18,971 bases of DNA, taken from JARRJY01 sp037388705. GTDB lineage: Bacteria > Pseudomonadota > Gammaproteobacteria > UBA6429 > Thiohalophilaceae. Each line of letters begins with the position of its first letter. The stretch's first letter is position 1. The translations under genes and the position numbers were made by a program. Positions 14,366 to 18,971 of this stretch are shown here, one piece after another. The notes under the pieces were generated by a model, which searched no databases, was not told the origin of the DNA, and worked only from the letters and a program-made list of their open reading frames with translations. The stretch is taken from assembly GCA_037388705.1 (NCBI GenBank), contig JARRJY010000041.1:1-18971 (forward strand), in the 5' to 3' direction.

Positions 14366-14896
14366 ATGCCAGTAAAATATGCTTTTATATTCACACTTTC
14401 TTTGCTGTTATCTTCACCGGTTTATGCAGTTGAGGGATACATCGGGTTAGGCGTTGGCCAGTCGGAAATTAACCAGGGGTTGTTTGGCGAATACGGTGAC
14501 GGGTTCAAGTTGTTTGGGGGAGCTGGCATTAATAAAAACCTGGCCATCGAAGCAGCTTACCTTGATTTTGGCAATCCGAGCGAAAACATATTTGGTGTAG
14601 AGACACAATACGAAGCACGGGCAATTGGCCTATGGGCAAAAGGCCTGTGGCCCGTAACCGGGAAAACCGAGTTGTTTGGCAAGGTCGGGCTGGCCAACTG
14701 GAAAATTGACAAAACAACTACCGTGTTTTGACTCCCCTCAACAACAACCACGTCGGATGGAACAGATTTTGGCTGGGGATTAGGTGCCAGGTTTAATCAC
14801 TGGGAATCATTTTCAGTACAAGTTGAATATGAGGATATCGACGCCGAACCCGGTACCATTACGCTATGGAGCGTATCAGTGATACAAACATTTTAA
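14366..14896 (+). pseudogene. Outer-membrane beta-barrel protein interrupted by an in-frame TGA
   Basis: This is an OmpA/OmpW-like small beta-barrel of 176 codons, with a signal peptide at residues 1-21 (LLLSSPVYAVEGY). The strands alternate: GYIGLGVGQSE, FKLFGGAGI, LAIEAAYLDFG, YEARAIGLWAKGLWP and LFGKVGLANWKI. At codon 122 (bases 14729-14731) there is a TGA, but the same frame continues for 54 codons with barrel features: SDGTDFGWGLGARF, FSVQVEYEDID, and an ending with aromatic C-terminal Phe (SVIQTF), the BAM-recognition signature. The break lies in a loop. A single nonsense change, a sequencing error or readthrough (the context is TGA CTC) are possible. Translation without readthrough ends at 14731 and lacks the last strands. 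GGAG is upstream of the ATG. Confidence 0.8.
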
Positions 14897-14941
14897 CGCG
14901 TCCCAGGGGAGTCTGACCGCGGGTATCTTGCATGAGCATAT

Positions 14942-15130
14942 TCAGGCTTTATTGATATTATCCAGATCGGTTATTTCTTCTGCCTTACCCAGCCTAATGG
15001 CCTTTTCCAGAACGGCTTTATCAAACAACACCATCTCACCCGTGGTGAGATTACGCGTCTGCCATTTATCGCCTTCATCCGACACGACTTCAATTTGCAT
15101 ACCGGTGATCATGAATTTTTTACCAATCAT
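14942..15130 (-). CDS. Small protein of unknown function
   Basis: Unrecognised 62-residue soluble protein, MIGKKFMITGMQIEVV, followed by GDKWQTRNLTTGEMVLFDKAVLEKAIRLGKAEEI. The second half looks like a strand followed by a helix with charged residues. No membrane helix or signal is seen. The reading frame stays open upstream for about 20 codons to a TAG (15187-15189), giving KHFSVNALETDDKY before the ATG, but no good start codon lies there. The ATG at 15130 has no strong Shine-Dalgarno, so a truncated or noncanonical start is possible. It is 76 bases after the TetR gene in the same direction. Confidence 0.5.
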   Translation of the reverse strand: MIGKKFMITGMQIEVVSDEGDKWQTRNLTTGEMVLFDKAVLEKAIRLGKAEEITDLDNINKA

Positions 15131-15206
15131 GTATTTATCATCAGTCTCAAGTGCGTTTACGCTGAAATGCTTAGCGGTACTACCGTGCTATGACCCCGGG
15201 TATACA

Positions 15207-15785
15207 TCATAGCCAACTCATCACCAGCTCAACCATTTTTTTATCCGATAGCTTATCTGTTTTAAATGAACGCCAGGTCGAAAAACGCAGGGCATGCCGT
15301 AATGTCATGGCCAGCTGTTTTCTCTTTTCTGCCCCGGGCTGCCATGCACCGAGCAGTTCATCACGCATACTATCGAAATAGCCTTCTACCTGGTTCATGG
15401 GCCCACGCAGGGCTTCGATCTCTTCAACATCACGATAAGCCACAAACAACATCCGCTCGTTTTGCCGGTAAAAACGGTACAGCGCCAACAGGGTTTTTTC
15501 TGTTTTGATGCGGGGATCAGACGCCTCTGCTACCGGTGGCGGGGGATGCAAGCCAAACCAGTGAGAGGTACACGCCTCGAACAGGCTGGTATCATCGGGG
15601 AAATGGCGATACACGGTCAGACGTTGCACCCCTGCCTCTTCGGCAATCGCCTTTATCGAAGTATATGCAGGCCCCAGTGCCTCGTGCAGTTTCACCGCGG
15701 CTTCCACGATTTGCTTGCGCGTCTCCCTGGTTTGCTCGGCACGGGCTGCTTGCTGGTATTTTCGCTTCTTCATTTTGATAAACAT
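15207..15785 (-). CDS. TetR-family transcriptional regulator
   Basis: This 192-residue protein has a basic N-terminus (KKRKYQQAARAEQTRETRKQ) and a helix-turn-helix at about 42-66 (TSIKAIAEEAGVQRLTVYRHF), typical of TetR regulators. A ligand-binding helical domain follows. The start at 15785 has no obvious Shine-Dalgarno; an in-frame ATG at 15773 (MKKRKYQ) is as likely. It is divergent from the metallo-beta-lactamase-fold gene across 109 bases with a direct repeat, so it probably regulates that gene and itself. Its ligand is not known. Confidence 0.9.
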   Translation of the reverse strand: MFIKMKKRKYQQAARAEQTRETRKQIVEAAVKLHEALGPAYTSIKAIAEEAGVQRLTVYRHFPDDTSLFEACTSHWFGLHPPPPVAEASDPRIKTEKTLLALYRFYRQNERMLFVAYRDVEEIEALRGPMNQVEGYFDSMRDELLGAWQPGAEKRKQLAMTLRHALRFSTWRSFKTDKLSDKKMVELVMSWL

Positions 15786-15802
15786 AGCTGTTTAGCGAAT
15801 TA

Positions 15803-15863
15803 TTGACAAGGGCCGGGATGCGAACTACTCTATTTCAATATACATTACTGTTTACTCAATATA
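15803..15863 (+). promoter_or_regulatory. Candidate promoter and direct repeats between TetR and MBL genes
   Basis: TTGACA (15803-15808), 17 bases, TACTCT (15826-15831) is a candidate promoter for the metallo-hydrolase. TCAATATA occurs at 15835-15842 and 15856-15863, 21 bases apart, which is two helical turns. CTGTTTA also occurs twice (15788-15794, 15848-15854). These could be TetR binding sites; this is inferred from position. Confidence 0.4.
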
Positions 15864-15894
15864 AGTATGGACTAACTAACCAGGGAGACAACCC

Positions 15895-16584
15895 ATGACC
15901 ATTACCAACAAGGGATCCGGCACCAACGTCCATGAAATAGCGGACGGTATTTACCGCATTAACACACCCGTCGTTTTTGAAAACGGCCTCGGCTTTTCCT
16001 TCAACCAGTACCTGGTTGATGATGAGCAACCCCTGCTTTTCCATACCGGGCCACGCAAGATGTTCCCGCTGGTGCGTGAAGCGGTCGCCAGCATTATGCC
16101 GATAGCGCGCCTGCGCTATATCGGTTTTTCACATGTCGAGGCTGACGAATGCGGATCACTCAATGAATGGCTGGCCGAGGCACCCGATGCCGTACCACTT
16201 TGTGGCGCAGTGGCAAGCCTGGTCTCGGTCAATGACCTGGCCGATCGCCCGGCTCGCCCCCTTGCCGATGGCGAAGTCCTTTCACTGGGCCGGCACCAGG
16301 TACGCTGGTTTGATACCCCCCACCTGCCCCATGGCTGGGAATGTGGTTTATTAATGGAAGAAACCACGCGCACCCTGTTTTGCGGAGATTTGTTTACCCA
16401 GGATTATTTTTCTCACACCACGAACGCCCCTGCCATGCTCGAACGACTTGCCGCGACGGAGCCAACCACGCTGGCCTGCATGCACGGCAGTGTTTATAAA
16501 GGTGATGGTGCAGCACAACTGCGGGGACTGGCCAGCGCGTTATCACCACAATCGGCACAACATCTAAAAGAAATTGCAAATTAG
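15895..16584 (+). CDS. Stand-alone metallo-beta-lactamase-fold protein with flavodiiron-type ligands
   Basis: This 229-residue soluble protein has the metal ligands of the diiron domain of flavodiiron proteins: H80-x-E82-x-D84 (FSHVEADECG), a His in TPHLPHGWECG (His143 or His146), Asp165 in LFCGDLFTQ and His197 in MHGSVYKGDG. Classical hydrolases of the fold have HxHxDH instead. There is no flavodoxin domain, so it is the oxygen-binding-like module alone. Family members of this ODP type act on O2, NO or peroxide-like substrates, or have no tested activity. GGGAG precedes the ATG at 15895. The divergent TetR gene suggests inducible expression. A hairpin terminator follows. Confidence 0.85.
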   Translation: MTITNKGSGTNVHEIADGIYRINTPVVFENGLGFSFNQYLVDDEQPLLFHTGPRKMFPLVREAVASIMPIARLRYIGFSHVEADECGSLNEWLAEAPDAVPLCGAVASLVSVNDLADRPARPLADGEVLSLGRHQVRWFDTPHLPHGWECGLLMEETTRTLFCGDLFTQDYFSHTTNAPAMLERLAATEPTTLACMHGSVYKGDGAAQLRGLASALSPQSAQHLKEIAN

Positions 16585-16612
16585 CGTTGAGCTAGATAAA
16601 TACATGATCAGA

Positions 16613-16646
16613 GAACGTGTTTCAGGCATGCCTGGAACATGTTTTA
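16613..16646 (+). terminator. Rho-independent terminator after the MBL gene
   Basis: ACGTGTTTCAGGC and GCCTGGAACATGT pair over 13 positions (two as G-U), with a core palindrome CAGGCATGCCTG, and TTTT follows. It lies about 30 bases after the MBL stop. Confidence 0.7.
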
Positions 16647-16782
16647 AAGTGCCATGCCAAAGGCTTTATCGTGATATCTTTTATCATTGCCGATGAAGTG
16701 TTGATTCTGATCCTGAATATTGAAATGTATTATAATGCCCGCCAGTTATCGACACCTGTATTCAAGAGACATTAACAACACC

Positions 16783-17559
16783 ATGAATATCAATGGAACC
16801 TGTATCTCATCAACAACGGATGAGCACGGCCCGATTTATGTTTACCAGACAAGATCAAGCCGAATTCTCAGCTTTAATGGCAAAGTCCAGCAAAGTTGTA
16901 TGAAGCTTAATGATATTAATGGACTCGCTCACGGGTACACCCAGGCGATGATGTCGGGTTTATTGTTTATCCCCGAAGTAAAAACAGCAACCATCATGGG
17001 ACTGGGCGCAGGCTCAATGGCCAAGAACCTGCTCAATAGTTTTGCCGAGTTAGAAATACACGCGGTTGAAGTCCGTGAAGCCGTGGCGAACACCGCGAAA
17101 AAATATTTTTACTTACCCGACAGTGATCGCCTCACCATCCATATCGATGATGCCGTGAACTTCATGAAACACAACCATATGAAAAGCGATATTATCTTTT
17201 CAGATCTGTACAACACGGATGGTATGGAACCAAGCCAGGTGCAAGCCGCCTATTTGCGTGATTGCAAAAATGCACTAAACGAACAGGGTGTCCTCGTACT
17301 GAATATCTGGCGCCAGGCACTACAATCACTTGACGAGCTAGAGGAATTATTAGCCCTTGAATTTGAAAACAGGCTACTCAGTTACGAGGTAGAAAGCGGC
17401 AACACCATCGTGCTCGCGTTCAAAAACGACATACCCTCGATGAAAAGAAAAGAATTACTGGCCCGGGGAAAACGGTTACAGGACAAAATGCACATTCCGA
17501 TTGAACGTTATGCCAAACTACTCTGGAGTCGTCAGCAACATAAGTTCGGGGTTAAGTAA
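16783..17559 (+). CDS. Spermidine-synthase-like SAM-binding protein
   Basis: This 258-residue protein has the fold signals of spermidine synthases: IMGLGAGSMAKNLL (SAM/dcSAM Gly loop), HAVEVREAV (acidic ribose ligand), IHIDDAVNFM and DIIFSDLYNTDGM. A helical C-terminal region (MKRKELLARGKRLQDKM) follows. The polyamine-binding residues cannot be confirmed by eye, so a related aminopropyl- or methyltransferase role is equally possible. The start at 16783 (MNINGT) is chosen because the sequence from here looks coding and lines up with the family's beginning; an ATG at 16720 would add 21 unsupported residues. Neither has a clear Shine-Dalgarno. No SpeD gene lies nearby. Confidence 0.78.
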   Translation: MNINGTCISSTTDEHGPIYVYQTRSSRILSFNGKVQQSCMKLNDINGLAHGYTQAMMSGLLFIPEVKTATIMGLGAGSMAKNLLNSFAELEIHAVEVREAVANTAKKYFYLPDSDRLTIHIDDAVNFMKHNHMKSDIIFSDLYNTDGMEPSQVQAAYLRDCKNALNEQGVLVLNIWRQALQSLDELEELLALEFENRLLSYEVESGNTIVLAFKNDIPSMKRKELLARGKRLQDKMHIPIERYAKLLWSRQQHKFGVK

Positions 17560-17854
17560 GTTGCGCCCCCTGTTATTTAATGGTCAGAAAGGGGCAGCCT
17601 GAGTACGAGGTATTGACGATGACTTCGCCATGTCCATCGTTCCTGGTATAGAGAGTTGTCCCATTTATCCATTTTATAACAGAATGAATTTGTGACCAGA
17701 ACGAGCAATAGCGAGTTCAGGAAGTCCTTAATGTACCAGAAATGATCTAAAGGGTTCAGTAAGTGCCTGGTAAGCAGCCAGGCTGTTATGTGATGAAACT
17801 CGAAGTGGTTCTACTGTTGTAGCCTTCCCCCTGTCATTTAATCTATGATACGAC
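17560..17854. other. Intergenic region flanked by a 16-base near-direct repeat
   Basis: No gene seen in these 295 bases. CCCCCTGTTATTTAAT (17566-17581) and CCCCCTGTCATTTAAT (17827-17842) differ at one base and lie 261 bases apart, near both ends of the gap. A weak hairpin (CCCCT to AGGGG, 17567-17597) follows the spermidine-synthase-like gene. Confidence 0.5.
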
Positions 17855-18493
17855 ATGCCCAGACGATTTCTTTATTACCCATCCATTGTCCAGATATTGC
17901 TAATGCTAAATGGCTTTGCATACTTGCTTTTACTTTCATCACCAGCCCAAATAATTGAAAACTTTGCCCTCTGGCCGTTGGGATTAACCGGCCAGGTGCT
18001 GTTTGACAGCATCGCACCTCGCTTCCAGCTCTGGCAGCTGGTTAGTTATTCGTTCCTGCACGGCGGAGTCTTCCATTTGCTGATCAATATGTACGTGCTG
18101 TGGCTATTTGGTTCACGGATTGAGCAGGCCTGGGGCTCCAGGGCATTCGTGATTTACTATTTCGTTTGTGTCATCGGTGCCGGCCTGGTGCAGTTATTCG
18201 TCGCCAGCCTGACGATGAGCGATGGCGCTATCTATCCAACGCTCGGTGCATCAGGCGGGGTATTTGGTCTGCTGCTGGCGTTTGCCCTGACCTTTCCCAA
18301 TGAACGATTGATGTTAATCTTTCCACCCGTCATCTTAAAAGCAAAGTGGTTAGTATTGATCTATGCCGGTATCGAATTATTTGCCGGGGTAACCGGTACC
18401 ATGGCAGGTATCGCCCACTTTGCCCACCTGGGCGGGATGGTGTTTGGCTTTTTATTATTATGGTACTGGGGTAAACATCCCCTTAAGCGCTGA
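17855..18493 (+). CDS. Rhomboid-family intramembrane serine protease
   Basis: This 212-residue six-helix inner-membrane protease cleaves membrane-anchored substrates. The family motifs are present: HGGVFHLLINMY (oxyanion-region His74 and Asn78), the nucleophile Ser133 in TLGASGGVFG, and the catalytic His188 in IAHFAHLGGMVFG, which aligns with the catalytic His of GlpG. It is shorter than GlpG and lacks its cytoplasmic N-terminal domain. The ATG at 17855 has no clear Shine-Dalgarno. The glutamine amidotransferase gene starts 8 bases after its stop, so they may share an mRNA. The natural substrate is unknown. Confidence 0.93.
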   Translation: MPRRFLYYPSIVQILLMLNGFAYLLLLSSPAQIIENFALWPLGLTGQVLFDSIAPRFQLWQLVSYSFLHGGVFHLLINMYVLWLFGSRIEQAWGSRAFVIYYFVCVIGAGLVQLFVASLTMSDGAIYPTLGASGGVFGLLLAFALTFPNERLMLIFPPVILKAKWLVLIYAGIELFAGVTGTMAGIAHFAHLGGMVFGFLLLWYWGKHPLKR

Positions 18494-18501
18494 TTGAGAT
18501 C

Positions 18502-18971
18502 ATGACGGCAACTAAACCCATCCTGATTTTACAACTGCGACCTGAAGATGCGACCTCAGATAGCGAATACGCCTGTTTTCTTAAATACGGTGGATTGCGC
18601 GCCGATGACACCTGTCGAATACGTATCGATAAAATCGGTATACCAACCAATCTTAACATTGATGATTATTCTGCCATTATGGTCGGCGGCAGCCCGTTCG
18701 ATATCAGTACTCCGGAAGACAAGAAGTCCCCTATCCAGAAAAAAATTGAAACTGATTTCAACAGGCTACTGGAACAGGTCGTAACACAAGACTTCCCTTT
18801 CCTGGGGGCCTGCTCGGGTAACGGTTTGCTGGGCAATTACCTCGGCACCCGTATTTCCACCCGGTACGGCGAACCGGTCAGTTGCGCCACACTGGATATC
18901 ACGGAAGCCGGTAAGCAGGATAAGTTACTTAAAGGTTTCCCGGAACACATCGATGTATTGCTCGGCCACAA
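18502..18971 (+). CDS. Class I glutamine amidotransferase (GMP-synthase-like), 3' end cut
   Basis: The frame is open to the right edge; 156 complete codons are visible. Nucleophile Cys104 is in FLGACSGNGLLGNYLG, the GxCxG-type elbow of class I amidotransferases. The run AIMVGGSPFDI is the oxyanion/GG turn, and MTATKPILILQLRPED opens the typical GuaA-N-like fold. The start ATG at 18502 follows GAGATC. The catalytic His and Glu would lie beyond the edge. Stand-alone members like this are annotated as GMP synthase-like amidotransferases; the real acceptor is unknown. Its neighbour, the rhomboid gene, ends 8 bases before. Confidence 0.87.
   Translation, partial: MTATKPILILQLRPEDATSDSEYACFLKYGGLRADDTCRIRIDKIGIPTNLNIDDYSAIMVGGSPFDISTPEDKKSPIQKKIETDFNRLLEQVVTQDFPFLGACSGNGLLGNYLGTRISTRYGEPVSCATLDITEAGKQDKLLKGFPEHIDVLLGH

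Noticed and set aside
16701..16714. TTGATTCTGATCCT as a third Fnr-like box, upstream of the spermidine-synthase-like gene
   Set aside because: Only 8 of 10 positions match, without dyad symmetry in the second half; too weak to count beside the two better sites.
1..18971. CRISPR array, tRNA, rRNA, transposase or integrase genes
   Set aside because: No regularly spaced repeats, no cloverleaf sequence and no transposase or recombinase motif were found in any frame.

Overview
The window looks like a chromosomal segment of a Gammaproteobacterium with moderate GC content. The evidence is GGAGG-type ribosome-binding sites, a DUF3579-family protein, a LysR regulator and a TetR regulator each divergent from an enzyme gene, AsmA-like and outer-membrane beta-barrel proteins, and two boxes resembling Fnr/Anr sites. 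The genus cannot be named from the sequence. A 66-base run of N at 1690-1755 marks a scaffold gap, so this is a draft assembly, possibly a metagenome bin. I see no rRNA, tRNA, CRISPR array, insertion sequence or prophage.

Layout. (1) 1-1199: C-terminal part of a Cache/HAMP sensor histidine kinase, cut by the window edge, convergent with a HAD phosphatase (1206-1883, minus) that contains the N gap. (2) 2107-3613: a small secreted PEGA-like protein facing a secreted GDSL-type esterase. (3) 3818-5685: a voltage-sensor ion channel with a C-terminal zinc ribbon, 20 bases ahead of a HIT/Ap4A-phosphorylase-like protein; a putative Fnr box lies upstream. (4) 5714-7962, minus: a trypsin-like serine protease overlapping an FHA-domain membrane protein by 13 bases. 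(5) 8069-10180: a LysR regulator divergent from a SAM-dependent methyltransferase, with a dyad between them. (6) 10227-12365: a DUF3579 protein, an 800-base region without a clear gene that holds two striking inverted repeats, a cold-shock protein with a long leader and hairpin terminator, then two small proteins that align with each other without gaps over about 80 residues. (7) 12487-14037, minus: a probable operon of an AsmA-like protein, a membrane-anchored unknown protein, and a 37-residue single-pass membrane protein starting with TTG. (8) 14366-14896: an outer-membrane beta-barrel gene with one in-frame TGA, preceded by an Fnr-like box and a well-placed -10 element. (9) 14942-16584: a small unknown protein, then a TetR regulator divergent from a stand-alone metallo-beta-lactamase-fold protein carrying flavodiiron-type metal ligands. 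(10) 16783 to the end: a spermidine-synthase-like protein, a rhomboid protease and the start of a class I glutamine amidotransferase.

Much of the content is envelope and stress biology: secreted hydrolases, a periplasmic protease paired with an FHA membrane protein, an ion channel, an AsmA-like operon, a porin-like barrel and a rhomboid. Nothing amounts to a recognisable defence island or biosynthetic cluster. The most unusual items are the interrupted beta-barrel gene, the channel/HIT pair, the FHA/protease pair, the small paralogue pair after the cold-shock gene, and a perfect 15-bp inverted repeat at 10709-10759.
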